DNA of 64,000 nucleotides from Curtobacterium sp. A7_M15 (GCF_030705415.1 NZ_JAUZED010000003.1:1-64000), one strand, 5' to 3'; positions 1-10,899 are shown, counted from the first letter of the stretch. A program made the numbers and translations. Notes: a model not told the origin generated them from the sequence alone.

Positions 1-58
1 CGTCGTGGTGAACGTCGGGGTCTGACTGATTCGTCGAGTGATACGGGGCGACTCGCAT
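1..58 (-). CDS. Hypothetical protein, N-terminal fragment (runs off window)
   Basis: A minus-strand reading frame starts with ATG at 58 and leaves the window on the left. A good ribosome binding site (AAAGGAG, about 7 bases upstream) supports the start. The visible peptide begins MRVAPYHSTNQSDPDVHHD, which resembles the opening of small conserved bacterial hypothetical proteins. Function is unknown and only about 19 residues are visible. Confidence 0.5.
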   Translation of the reverse strand, partial: MRVAPYHSTNQSDPDVHHD

Positions 59-190
59 GATCGGCTCCTTTGCCATCAGCGCTCACGGACGTGAGCATTA
101 CCCACACCGTAGGAGCGAGCGCCGACACTCTGGGCCCGTTGGTGCGACAACGCGACGGGACGGACGCTGCCGTTGGAGAGCGGGACAACG

Positions 191-931
<741 letters not shown>

Positions 932-1136
932 TGACGGGGCGATCTTCTTCCGAGGGGCGCCTTGTGAAGGTCCGTTGACATGGAAGAGGAATGCGATGAT
1001 GCTCCTAATTGCTGAGGACTGCCCAAGTCTGCGTGAGCTCTCACCGCATCGCCTTATCCCAATTCGAGGGGCGGCGGGTACACCGCTCCGAGGCTGCGGG
1101 CGCCGCGGACGAGCCCGCTGGCTGGACGAGATACCG

Positions 1137-2204
1137 ATGAGACGGGATGAGAGCGTGGGGATTACGATCAGGCGAAGCGTGAAGGCGGGGCCGCTTCGGT
1201 TCAATCTGTCGAAGTCGGGACTCGGAGTCAGTGCGGGGATCCCGGGACTTCGGGTCGGTACGGGGCCGCGGGGGAATTACGTACGTGTCGGCTCCGGTGG
1301 CGCCACGTACCTGTCCTCGTCAGGATCTCGAGCGCCTCGCATCGCTCCGCCGAGCCCGCCGGTGCTGCAGAACTTCGCTGCGGTGGACATGGACGACGTC
1401 AGTGGCCTGACAGCACTCGATCTGCGCCCGACCGGCGGGGACGGCATCGTCCAGCAGCTCAACGCAGCAGCACGGCGTCCCCGATGGGGATGGATTGCTG
1501 CGGTCACAGCCTTCATCCTCGGAGCAGCGCTGCTGCCGTGGGGCGTCATCATCTGGGCGGTCGCCGTGCCGGGATGCTGGTGGCTCTTCCTGCGCGACGC
1601 GCTGCAGAAGAATGTGGTCCTGCTCTACGACCTCGAGGACGCGCCTGCCGTCTGGTTCGACCGGTTCGCTACAGCGTGGGGTGCCGCTGTTGCAAGTGAC
1701 CGGCTGTGGCGCACCGTGGAGTCGGGCCGTGTTCAAACCACCTACCAGCACAAGGCAAACGCTGGTGTCGGCGCGATCGTGCGTCGAGTGCCGGCCACGG
1801 CACGGATCCAGCAACCTAAGGGTCTCGCAACCAACGTCGACATCCCGACTCTGCGTGCTGGGAAGGACGCCCTGTACTTCCTGCCTGATCGCCTACTGGT
1901 TTGCTCCGGCAAGCACTACTCCGACGTTGCGTACCGGCACCTCTCCGTGCGCCGATCCGTCACACGGTTCGTCGAACAGCCGGGTCAGGTCCCGAAGGAC
2001 ACCCAGCTCATCGACCAGACCTGGCAGTACGTCAACGTCAAGGGCGGACCGGATCGTCGCTTCAAGAACAACCCGGTGCTCCCCGTCGTCCAGTACGGAC
2101 AGCTCGAACTCACCACAGCGCAGGGCCTTGCCTGGAGCGTGCAGTCGTCGCGATCCACAGCGCTCGATGAAGCCGGCGCCCTGCTGCTGAACGTGCCAGC
2201 GTGA
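1137..2204 (+). CDS. DUF4236 domain membrane protein
   Basis: The N-terminus carries the DUF4236 signature: a short basic start, then KAGPLRFNLSKSGLGVSAG, a PG-R-GTGPRG motif and a Gly/Ser stretch. A pair of hydrophobic helices follows around residues 120-165, then a roughly 190-residue soluble tail of unknown fold. DUF4236 is found at the start of many bacterial membrane proteins and has no known activity. I place the start at ATG 1137. GTG 1155, preceded by GGGATGAGA, is an equally good candidate and lies closer to the domain. The gene is transcribed away from the G5 protein and stands alone. Confidence 0.75.
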   Translation: MRRDESVGITIRRSVKAGPLRFNLSKSGLGVSAGIPGLRVGTGPRGNYVRVGSGGATYLSSSGSRAPRIAPPSPPVLQNFAAVDMDDVSGLTALDLRPTGGDGIVQQLNAAARRPRWGWIAAVTAFILGAALLPWGVIIWAVAVPGCWWLFLRDALQKNVVLLYDLEDAPAVWFDRFATAWGAAVASDRLWRTVESGRVQTTYQHKANAGVGAIVRRVPATARIQQPKGLATNVDIPTLRAGKDALYFLPDRLLVCSGKHYSDVAYRHLSVRRSVTRFVEQPGQVPKDTQLIDQTWQYVNVKGGPDRRFKNNPVLPVVQYGQLELTTAQGLAWSVQSSRSTALDEAGALLLNVPA

Positions 2205-2468
2205 CGTCGATGCGAGCGTTGCATCATCTCTAGCCCCGTGCACGCATTCGTCGCAGTAAAACGCCTTGACACCCCAGAACTACGGGATACGGCCGTCCAG
2301 AAGGCGTGCCGCTAGGGCATACTCCAACGCTGCATGCGAAGCCTCCTTTCGAGAGCAGCGCCTGTGCTGCCGGCTCGTCCCTGCGACCGCGACGCCAACG
2401 CTCGCCTCATCTTCACCGCCGGTCATCGCCGGAACACCTTCCATCCCGAGGCGATGAGCAATTGTCGT

Positions 2469-2474
2469 TATGAT
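2469..2474 (+). promoter_or_regulatory. Putative -10 box giving a leaderless TrlF transcript
   Basis: TATGAT lies 7 bases before ATG 2482, with no Shine-Dalgarno sequence in front of that ATG. This spacing would put the transcription start on or beside the start codon, as in leaderless actinobacterial mRNAs. No convincing -35 element is visible. Confidence 0.4.
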
Positions 2475-2481
2475 CATCCCC

Positions 2482-5400
2482 ATGACAGAGCGCAACCGTG
2501 GGGCCGACTGGAGTATCTGGGACCTGCATGTTCACAGTCCCAGTTCGATTGTTCAAAACTACGGACCCGACGACGAGGAAACTTGGGCGCGCTATATTGA
2601 CGCGCTGGAGGCGCTCCCCAAAGATGTTCGCGTCATTGGCCTGAACGACTACTGGTTTCTTGATGGCTACAACCGCGTTCGCAACGCAAAGCTGTCTGGT
2701 CGACTTCAAAATCTCGACGCGATATTCCCCGTCTTGGAGATGCGCATCGATCAGTTTGGCGGTACCGAAAGCAAGCTTGCCCGAGCAAACCTGCACGTCA
2801 TTTTTGACCCTGAGCTAGAGCCACGGGTGATTCAGCAGCAGTTCCTCGACAGGCTTCACGGGCAATTCTCTCTGACGGATGCGACGGAGGGAGCGGACTG
2901 GAAGGGGGCGGTGACGCGAGAATCTTTGATGGACCTTGGCCGCCAGATGAAGGAAACGGTTCCTGCTGACGAACTGCACAACTTCGATAGCGATCTCGAG
3001 GAAGGCTTCAATCAACTAAACTTACCCCTCGATTCCGTTCTAGACGTTCTCGAGTCGTCGTTCTTGAAGGGGAAGGCGCTTGTGGGTCTGGGAAAAACCG
3101 AGTGGAATGCAATTAAGTGGAAGCAAGCCGTTGCATCCAAACGCAACATCATCTCAAATGCGAAGTTTCTATTCACCGCATTCGAGGACCCCAGTGACTG
3201 GGCGATGCAAGTTGAAAAGCTTAAAGCTCAAAGCGTCAATCATCGACTGTTGGACTGCAGCGACGCACACACCTGGGCTGATTCGACCGAGAAAGACCGC
3301 CTTGGAGCGTGCTCGACTTGGATGAACACCACTCCCACGTTCGCCGGCCTTATTCATGCTATCGACGAGTTCGAAAACCGCGTCTTCGTGGGACTGCAGC
3401 CACCAGCATTGGATCGTGGGCGAAAGGCGCCAGATGAATACGTCGATTCAATTGCAATTCGCCCGAGTGATCCCACAAAATTCCGATCGTTCAATTATGA
3501 ATTGCCGTTGCATAGTGGCTTCGTCGCCATTGTGGGCAACAAGGGCCAAGGTAAGTCAGCACTCCTCGACTGTATTGCGCTAGCTGGCAATTCATCGCGT
3601 AACGCTGAGTTCGCCTTCCTAACTCCAAATTGCTTCCTAACTGCCAGCAACAAAGCGGCAAAGGAGTATGCGTCCACCATCACGTGGCGGACCGCCAAAG
3701 AACGCACGGTCAGTCTCACTGCAAAACACGACCCGGCAGCTCCAGTGCTCGTCGAATACTTGCCGCGGCGATACGTGGAGAAGGTGTGTACGACTGACCC
3801 GCTATCGTTGGAGAGTCACATCTTCGAGAATGAGTTGCGAGATGTGCTGTTCACCCACATTCCCGAGCAGGAGAAAACGGGGGAGACTTCGTTCGAGGGG
3901 TTGATAGCCAGAAAGACTACCGCCGCTCGTGAACAAGTCGCCAGGCTTCGCGCAGAGCTTCGCCGCGAGGCCGATGCGTTCTCCGACTGGTCAGACTTCA
4001 TTGCTGCGAACGTCCCCAGCGAGATCGAAGGGCGTATCGGGCTGAAACGCCTGGACCTGGAGACCGCTGAGGAGGCTCTCGCTGCTGATCGTCAGGTTCT
4101 CGCGGAGTTCGATGCAGCGAGTGGCAACGACCAGACCGTTGGAGCACTTCGCCGGGAATCTGAGGAACTTGCGGCTGCGCGCCAAGGGCTACTCAACGAC
4201 ATCGCGCAGAACCAATTGACTATTGGCTCAATTTCGCGGCAACTTGATGATGCCGATAGGCTAGTGCGTCAAGCGACCGATTTGGGAATAGCCGCGGCAA
4301 TTCTGAATCGAGAGGCGCGCTCGCTGCTTTCATCCGACGAGCAGGCGCAGAATGAAGACTTGGTCACGGTTCGAATCAACCAAGACTGGGTTGAGCGCTG
4401 GCGGGCCTTGCAGCAGGCGCGCAGTGCGTCCGCGAGCTTCACCAATGCAAGTCTGCAGCAGCAGCGTGATGCCGCCGAATCGAGGCTGAACGAACTGGCC
4501 AATGCGTTAGCCGCGGTCGACAGCACGCGAGAATTGGCTCGTCAGCGCGTACTGCAGGGAGAAGAGCGCATTCAAGTAATCAGTGGGAGCATCGATCAAC
4601 ACGGGTCCCTCGTGTTTCTCCAAGCTCTCCTAGATAGAGCAAGGTCGGCGCCTGTGAAGTTGCAGGAATGCCAAAGTCGCCTCATCTCGGTAAGCGAGGA
4701 GATTCATAAAGCTCTACTTTCCGAGCTCGAAGCAGTGCTTGACTTATACGCGCCTGCCTCCAGGTTCATCGCAGACTCTCAGGTTGTGCAAAAGGCCGGC
4801 CTAGAATTCCGGGCGGCACTGGAATTCACGTCCGCAATCCAGCGGCTGAGTGCTTCTCTCGACGGGCGACGTAACACCGACCTGGGCTCGTGGATCGGAG
4901 AGTTGCCGCAGCGAGTCTCTGCGATGAGCTGGGATGACATCTCCGGCGAACTTGCGCTCATAGTGCGACGCCTGGGTACTGATCGTGGGGCCGAGGATGG
5001 CGCAGCCCGGCATGCAGGAGCGGGGCTTCGAGCCGGGACTTCGTTACCCGACTTCCTAGTCGCACTCCTTGACTTGTCTTGGCTTGAAGTGCGTTTCGGT
5101 TTGATTGGCGATGGACTCCCGTTGGCGCAGCTATCCCCGGGGCAGCGGGGGCTTGTGCTGGCTCTGTTCTACCTAATCGTGGACCGTCGCACGACGCCTC
5201 TTTTACTTGATCAGCCCGAGGAAAATCTCGACAATGCGACTATAGCCTCGGTTCTTGTTCCCGCGATACGTGAGGCATCCGCGCGTAGGCAGACCATCAT
5301 CGTGACGCATAATGCAAACTTGGCGGTCGTGGGCGATGCGGATCAGATCGTGCATGCCTCGGTTGCAGATGGTGTGTTTAATGTGAGTAGTGGAAGTATT

Positions 5401-5514
5401 TCCGAGTTGGGTGTCGCTAAGTCGGTAGTCGACATCCTGGAGGGCACAAAGCCAGCGTTCGATAACCGGCGCCATAAGTATGAAGCGTTCCCGCTTCTGA
5501 ACAAAGCAAAGTAG
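2482..5514 (+). CDS. TrlF-like PHP-domain SMC-like ATPase
   Basis: A roughly 1010-residue protein with an N-terminal PHP-type phosphoesterase region: DLHVHSPSS near the start, GLNDYW, and DCSDAHTW around residue 265. An ABC/SMC-type ATPase split by a long helical, Glu/Arg/Ala-rich coiled-coil insert follows. Walker A is VGNKGQGKSALLD (about residue 350). Walker B is LLLDQPEENLDN near the C-terminus, followed by IIVTHNANLAVV. This is the architecture of the TrlF family. Such proteins often occur alone or in defence-type loci and probably couple nucleotide hydrolysis to nucleic acid cleavage, but that is inferred. Codon use is visibly less GC-rich than the neighbours, which suggests transfer. 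ATG 2482 is preferred over 2470 because it fits a leaderless start. Confidence 0.8.
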   Translation: MTERNRGADWSIWDLHVHSPSSIVQNYGPDDEETWARYIDALEALPKDVRVIGLNDYWFLDGYNRVRNAKLSGRLQNLDAIFPVLEMRIDQFGGTESKLARANLHVIFDPELEPRVIQQQFLDRLHGQFSLTDATEGADWKGAVTRESLMDLGRQMKETVPADELHNFDSDLEEGFNQLNLPLDSVLDVLESSFLKGKALVGLGKTEWNAIKWKQAVASKRNIISNAKFLFTAFEDPSDWAMQVEKLKAQSVNHRLLDCSDAHTWADSTEKDRLGACSTWMNTTPTFAGLIHAIDEFENRVFVGLQPPALDRGRKAPDEYVDSIAIRPSDPTKFRSFNYELPLHSGFVAIVGNKGQGKSALLDCIALAGNSSRNAEFAFLTPNCFLTASNKAAKEYASTITWRTAKERTVSLTAKHDPAAPVLVEYLPRRYVEKVCTTDPLSLESHIFENELRDVLFTHIPEQEKTGETSFEGLIARKTTAAREQVARLRAELRREADAFSDWSDFIAANVPSEIEGRIGLKRLDLETAEEALAADRQVLAEFDAASGNDQTVGALRRESEELAAARQGLLNDIAQNQLTIGSISRQLDDADRLVRQATDLGIAAAILNREARSLLSSDEQAQNEDLVTVRINQDWVERWRALQQARSASASFTNASLQQQRDAAESRLNELANALAAVDSTRELARQRVLQGEERIQVISGSIDQHGSLVFLQALLDRARSAPVKLQECQSRLISVSEEIHKALLSELEAVLDLYAPASRFIADSQVVQKAGLEFRAALEFTSAIQRLSASLDGRRNTDLGSWIGELPQRVSAMSWDDISGELALIVRRLGTDRGAEDGAARHAGAGLRAGTSLPDFLVALLDLSWLEVRFGLIGDGLPLAQLSPGQRGLVLALFYLIVDRRTTPLLLDQPEENLDNATIASVLVPAIREASARRQTIIVTHNANLAVVGDADQIVHASVADGVFNVSSGSISELGVAKSVVDILEGTKPAFDNRRHKYEAFPLLNKAK

Positions 5515-5603
5515 TTTGCCGGTGCTGTCCGTATCAATTGGCGGAATCGGTCAGGCGGGCAGTCGACTGACATAAGAGCCTGCTATCGGCTCCGAAATGA
5601 GAA

Positions 5604-5637
5604 CGGCCGGACCGTCAGTGTCGTGACGGTCCGGCCG
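5604..5637. terminator. Strong hairpin terminator between trlF-like gene and lsr2
   Basis: A perfect 14-bp stem (arms CGGCCGGACCGTCA and its complement) with a 6-base loop lies between two convergent genes. It could end transcription from both sides. The trailing U-tract is poor on either strand. Confidence 0.7.
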
Positions 5638-5693
5638 GAGCTCCGGGCGAGCGGTGCTCGAATCGAGCGTAGCCCGGGAGAGTGTGCTTTGGG

Positions 5694-6041
5694 TTAGTGA
5701 GCGGCGTTGTAGGCGTCGCGAACGGCCTGGCTGATGCGCCCTCGGGTAGAGACCTCGTGCCCGTTGGCGTTGGCCCACTCCCGGATCTTCGCGAGCTCGT
5801 CGGAGTTGCTGCGCTTAGTGGTGTTGCCACCGCTCGTGCGGCCCTGCCGGCTACCGCTGACCTTGCGGGCGGCGGCTACGTAGTCGGAGAACGCTTCTCG
5901 GAACGCGTCGGCGTTGTCGTCGGTGAGGTCAATCTCGTAGTGGTTGCCGTCGAACGAGAAGGACACGGTGCGGCCCTCACCGTCGTGGATGGTGTCGCCG
6001 GTGAGATCGTCGATGAGGTGCGTGGTGACCTTTTGCGCCAT
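5694..6041 (-). CDS. lsr2: Lsr2 family nucleoid-associated protein (copy 1)
   Basis: A 115-residue Lsr2 protein. The N-terminal dimerisation domain (MAQKVTTHLIDDLTGDT..., FDGNHYEIDLTDDNA) is joined by a Gly/Ser/Arg linker to the C-terminal DNA-binding domain (IREWANANGHEVSTRGRIS), which contains the RGR minor-groove motif. Lsr2 bridges AT-rich DNA and silences foreign genes in Actinobacteria. The gene is divergent from a PD-(D/E)XK nuclease gene, with a shared 120-bp intergenic region. The same pair recurs at 41.4-42.9 kb and the two Lsr2 proteins are about 85% identical by eye. The start ATG has a GAAAGG stretch 12-17 bases upstream. Confidence 0.95.
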   Translation of the reverse strand: MAQKVTTHLIDDLTGDTIHDGEGRTVSFSFDGNHYEIDLTDDNADAFREAFSDYVAAARKVSGSRQGRTSGGNTTKRSNSDELAKIREWANANGHEVSTRGRISQAVRDAYNAAH

Positions 6042-6161
6042 GGGAGCGTCGCCTTTCCATGTGAGACTGGGAGTACGTCAACTGTGGCAGAAGAGCGCGT
6101 GCGGAGTTGGGATTGTCTCCGGGCGCACGCGGATTCGGGTGCGCAGGGCAGGATGGTGTTG
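6042..6161. promoter_or_regulatory. Divergent promoter region of lsr2 / yhcG-like pair (copy 1)
   Basis: The 120-bp spacer between the divergent genes contains TCTGCCACAGT (minus strand, 6081-6091) and a GAAAGGCGACGCTCC stretch before lsr2. Both recur at matching places in the second copy (42481-42590). Conservation of these blocks, while the rest has diverged, suggests they are promoter or operator elements. Confidence 0.5.
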
Positions 6162-7196
6162 ATGTCTTCGAGCACGCCCATTCCATCCGAGTACGGTGCC
6201 GTGTTGGCGGATCTGAAGCGTCAGGTTCGCGACGCTCGCTTCACCGCCCAGCGGCGGGTCAACACTGAGTTGGTGCGCCTGTACTGGGGAATCGGTCGAA
6301 CGATTCTGCAACGGCAGGACGCGGAAGGGTGGGGCAGCAACGTCATCGGCCGACTCGCGACCGACCTGCGGGCCGAGTTCCCCGAGATGAAGGGCTTCTC
6401 GCCGCGCAACCTTGCCTACATGCGGGCCTTCGCGGCGGCGTGGAGTGACGAACGGATTCTGCAACAGGCTGTTGCAGAACTGCCGTGGGGGCACATCACC
6501 GTCCTCCTCGACCGGCTTGACGACCATGCGCTCCGTGACTGGTATGCCGCTCAAGCTGCAGCACATGGATGGTCGCGGAACGTCCTCGAGCACCAGATTC
6601 GCACTACGGCGCACACCCGGCTGCAAGCGGCGCCGACGAACTTCCCCTCGACCTTGCCGGCAGGGGATTCGGACCTGGCGCGGCAGCTGACGAAGGATCC
6701 GTACGTATTGGACTTCCTCGCACTCGACGGCGACGCGAAGGAACGCCACCTCGAGCAGGCTTTGGTGGATCGGATCATCGACACCCTCCGCGAGCTCGGC
6801 GAGGGGTTCGCGTTCGTCGGCCGGCAGGTGCACCTCGACGTCGATGGAGACGACTTCTACGTGGACCTGCTGTTCTTCCACATTGAGCAGCTGCGCTACG
6901 TCGTCATCGAACTGAAGACCGGGAAGTTCAGACCTGAGTACCTCGGTCAGCTCGGCTTCTACGTCGCTCTCGTCGACGACCGACTCCGACGGGCCCAGCA
7001 CGCTGACACTGTCGGGCTGCTCCTGGTTGCAGACAAGAACGACGCGGTCGTCCGGTACTCGCTTGCCGGACAGCACAACCCGATCGGTGTTGCCAGCTAC
7101 GACCTGCTCCCGCCTGCTGTGCGGGCGGCGTTGCCATCGGAAGCGGATCTCGCCGCCGCCATCGGCACCGATGCAACTGATGCAGACCGGGATTGA
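6162..7196 (+). CDS. PDDEXK nuclease domain protein, YhcG/DUF1016 family (copy 1)
   Basis: A 344-residue protein with the N-terminal DUF1016_N domain (LVRLYWGIGRTILQRQ, EFPEMKGFSPRNLAYMRAF, LPWGHITVLLDRL). The C-terminal domain is a PD-(D/E)XK nuclease: DGDDFYVDLLFFH supplies the Asp and YVVIELKTGKF the E-x-K. Family members are stand-alone nucleases linked to recombination, restriction-like loci and phage defence. ATG 6162 is chosen because AGGGCAGG lies 9 bases upstream; ATG 6153 overlaps that site. The gene is divergent from lsr2, and a paralogue about 85% identical by eye is at 41446-42480. Confidence 0.88.
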   Translation: MSSSTPIPSEYGAVLADLKRQVRDARFTAQRRVNTELVRLYWGIGRTILQRQDAEGWGSNVIGRLATDLRAEFPEMKGFSPRNLAYMRAFAAAWSDERILQQAVAELPWGHITVLLDRLDDHALRDWYAAQAAAHGWSRNVLEHQIRTTAHTRLQAAPTNFPSTLPAGDSDLARQLTKDPYVLDFLALDGDAKERHLEQALVDRIIDTLRELGEGFAFVGRQVHLDVDGDDFYVDLLFFHIEQLRYVVIELKTGKFRPEYLGQLGFYVALVDDRLRRAQHADTVGLLLVADKNDAVVRYSLAGQHNPIGVASYDLLPPAVRAALPSEADLAAAIGTDATDADRD

Positions 7197-7266
7197 TGGC
7201 GCGGGCCGGTTGGCAGCGTCGCCGCCCGGTGGGCCGACTCCGAACCGGTCGCACTATGATCGTGAG

Positions 7267-7404
7267 ATGTCGGTGCCGCCCGCCGTCGTGGAATCACGCT
7301 CTGCGTTATGTCGACGCTTGCGTGCGGAGTACCGGTCGGCCCAAGCGGGCCTGCCAGATCCCTTGGAGTGGCCGGACCTGAACTGGTCCTCCGCGCAACG
7401 CTGA
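7267..7404 (+). CDS. Small ORF, 45 residues, doubtful
   Basis: ATG 7267 opens a 45-codon frame (MSVPPAVVESRSALCRR...) in an otherwise gene-poor stretch downstream of the nuclease gene. It has no recognisable family and only a weak upstream purine stretch. It may be a short gene or chance. The surrounding 7.2-7.5 kb holds nothing else I can identify. Confidence 0.2.
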   Translation: MSVPPAVVESRSALCRRLRAEYRSAQAGLPDPLEWPDLNWSSAQR

Positions 7405-7539
7405 CCCGCCTTCACGCCCGATACCGACTGCACGATCCACAACGTGCGGACTCGTGTTGGACGCACTGCCAAGGGCGGGCAGCGTCGTGATTCGAGCCAC
7501 GGGTCAGCCGCAGACGTGACATACCGATCCTGCAACGTT

Positions 7540-7708
7540 CCGTCCCGAGCGGCACGCCGTCGAGGTCGATCCCGGCCACCCGGTCCCGGAGGTCGGCGGC
7601 CTCGGTGCTCGTCGTCGGCGTCGTCACCCCGGCGATCCGGCCGGCGAGCCGGTCCACGGTGGACCCGACGGGGTCGCGGTACCGGGTGGCGGTCGCGTTG
7701 GTCAGCAT
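7540..7708 (-). pseudogene. N-terminal remnant, possibly of a siderophore-type PLP decarboxylase
   Basis: From ATG 7708 (or GTG 7717) the minus strand encodes about 55 plausible residues beginning MLTNATATRYRDPVGSTVDR and ending near VAGIDLDGVPLGT. The frame then continues into unrelated, Arg/His-rich nonsense. The opening resembles the N-terminus of PLP-dependent 2,4-diaminobutyrate/lysine decarboxylases of siderophore pathways, which have a similar D-LD-PLG segment. The iron-box-like site directly upstream supports an iron-related origin. The rest of the enzyme is absent, so this is read as a deleted gene. The family assignment is tentative. Confidence 0.35.
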
Positions 7709-7727
7709 TGCGATCACAGGTGTCACG

Positions 7728-7746
7728 TTAGGTAAGGCGAACTTCA
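7728..7746. promoter_or_regulatory. DtxR/IdeR-type iron box
   Basis: TTAGGTAAGGCGAACTTCA matches 15 of 19 positions of the actinobacterial iron-box consensus TTAGGTTAGGCTAACCTAA. It sits just upstream of the truncated minus-strand gene, where an iron-responsive operator would be expected. Confidence 0.55.
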
Positions 7747-7818
7747 CTTACTCACGGTTGTCACCCGAACGGGGGCCCGGGCGTGACGTGGCGTCGCCAC
7801 GCGCGGCATCATCGTCGG

Positions 7819-8290
7819 ATGAACATCCCCGTGGTTCGTCCGGCGAGCGTCTCAGACGCCGACCGCATCGCGCGTGTGCACGTCCAGGCCTGGCGAGAGG
7901 CCTACGCGCACCTGTTGCCGGCCTCCTTCTTGGCGGGTCTCGACGTCGATGCGCAAGCCGGTCGCTGGCGGACGGTCATCGCCGATCCGCAGACCGACGT
8001 GCTCCTGGTCTCGATCGACGACGCCGTCGTGGGGCGGGCCTCAGCGGGTGCCGGACGCTAGTCCGGCGCCCCGCGCGACCGGGAGCTCGAGGGAATCTCT
8101 GCCCTGGCGTCGGCATCCGGGTCGGGTGCCGGGCAGGCACTGCTCGACGCAGCCGTCGGCGAAGCGCCCGCGTACCTGTGGATCGCGGAGGACAACCCCC
8201 GCGCCGAGGGATTCTACCGACGCAACGGGTTCCATCGAGACGGCGCGACGGTCCGCTGCCCGGGAGAGACGCCCGAGACGTGTCGTTCTG
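7819..8290 (+). pseudogene. GNAT acetyltransferase with in-frame stop codon
   Basis: ATG 7819 starts a GNAT protein (VVRPASVSDADRIARVHVQAWREAYAHLL). The frame is interrupted by TAG at 8059 and then continues in the same frame with clear GNAT sequence: ELEGISALASASGSGAGQAL, YLWIAEDNPRAEGFYRRNGF. Only a single nonsense codon breaks the central beta-strand region. The C-terminus then dissolves into unrelated Arg-rich sequence near 8250-8290, so the 3' end is also lost. It would have been an N-acetyltransferase of unknown substrate. Confidence 0.75.
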
Positions 8291-8587
8291 TGGTGCGTCG
8301 TCGCGCTCATCGTCATCATCGCCGCGACCGTGGCGTGGATCGTCGCCCACGGTGTCATGGCGAAGAACGACCTGCAGTTCGCCGAGGGGCTAGCCAGGAC
8401 GCTGAATTCGCAGGTGACGGCCGGAGATACCGCGGGAGCGGAGCAGACCGCGTCGCATTGGACACGGGGTGTGATTACGCAGCGATTGGCAGCGTGGCGG
8501 CCCGGCGGGCCTCGTAGGTGGACAAGCGCCCCAACCAAGCCCTCATCGCATTCGCACGACGGTGCGGCGACGCCCCTTGCCGCTTGA
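8284..8587 (+). pseudogene. Fragment of a membrane protein; remnant region
   Basis: In a different frame from the GNAT remnant there is a hydrophobic helix (VVLWCVVALIVIIAATVAWI) followed by a soluble stretch (LQFAEGLARTLNSQVTAGDT). This looks like part of a small membrane protein that has lost its start. After about 8470 the sequence becomes incoherent. A short KRPNQALIAFARR piece (8522-8560) is reminiscent of IS110 transposase C-termini but too short to claim. Nothing intact is present up to 8677. Confidence 0.35.
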
Positions 8588-8677
8588 CAGGATTCATGGG
8601 GAAACCTCGACATGCTGCTGCGGTGCTCGAGCCGGAGTGGTCATAGGCGTCCCGAAGGTGGAAGCACAAGGCCGAGC

Positions 8678-9900
<1,223 letters not shown>

Positions 9901-9904
<4 letters not shown>

Positions 9905-10899
9905 TCCGCGAACCGCTTCTGCAGGCGGAGGAACACTGCCGACACTGCCACCACGATGATGAAGCCGAGCACCGCGAGTGCGGTGGCGAGGCCCATGGAC
10001 TGCGCGGTGGAGCCGAACCCACCGAACCCCGTGCGGTAGAACAGCGTTCCCAACACGTCGGTGGAGTAGTCGGGACCGGCCTGCGAACCCTCCATGATGT
10101 AGATCAGGTCGAAGGTCCCGAAGGCGCCGATGAAGTTCATCGTCGTCATCATGATCAGTGTCGGTCGGATCGACGGGATGAGGACGGACCACAGGATGCG
10201 GAACCGCCCGGCGCCGTCGAGTGCAGCGGCGTCCATGACGTCCTGTGGAACATCGGTCATCGACGCCAGGAAGACCAACACCGGGAACCCCATCCCGACC
10301 CACGCCGTGATCACCGCGATGGTGGGGAGCGCGAGGACGGTGGACCCGAGGAACGGGAGCGCGAGCGCATCGAGGTGCAGGTTGTTGAGCAGCGTCTGGA
10401 GCACACCGGTGTTGGGTTCGAGGTAGACGGTCCAGATGTACGCGATGGCCACCGGCGGCAGCGTGAACGGCAGCATCATGATGATGGAGTACCGCTGCGA
10501 CGCTCGCTCGTTCACGAGCAGCAGGCAGTACGCGAGCCCGAGTCCGAACACGAGCGTGAGCGCCATCGACATCGCGAAGAAGTACAGGTTGTGGCCGATC
10601 GCACGCCAGAACTGCGGTGCGAAGGACGGGTCGAACAGCGCGAATGCGTAGTTCTTCAGTCCGATGAAGTTGACGAGCGGCCCGGTGCCGTCCCAGTTGT
10701 AGAAGCTGTATCGAACCCCCGCGACGAGCGGGTAGATCACGAACAGACCGAACAGGATGAAGGCGGGCACCACGAACGCCGCGAGCGTGAACGCCTGTCG
10801 CCGCGGAACCGGTCTGCGCGTTCTGAGCCGTTGGCGATCCGTCGGCGCGACGACCGGCACGCTGTCGCTCTGGTCGGTGACCTCCGTGGAGAAGGTCAT
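9901..10899 (-). CDS. ABC sugar transporter permease (MalF type)
   Basis: A 332-residue membrane protein with six hydrophobic segments after a basic N-terminus. It has the binding-protein-dependent permease loop (DAAALDGAGRFRILWSVLIPSIRP, the EAA-like motif that contacts the ATPase). It matches carbohydrate-family MalF/UgpA permeases. Its ATG overlaps the stop of the upstream binding-protein gene by one base, and the epimerase follows with a 4-base overlap, so all three are translated from one mRNA. Cargo is inferred from context to be MurNAc, MurNAc-peptide or a peptidoglycan disaccharide. No ABC ATPase gene is present here; a shared MsiK-type ATPase elsewhere is likely. Confidence 0.88.

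Noticed and set aside
8522-8560. KRPNQALIAFARR peptide resembling an IS110 transposase C-terminus
   Set aside because: Too short and quickly out of frame; noted in the remnant entry but not called as a mobile element.
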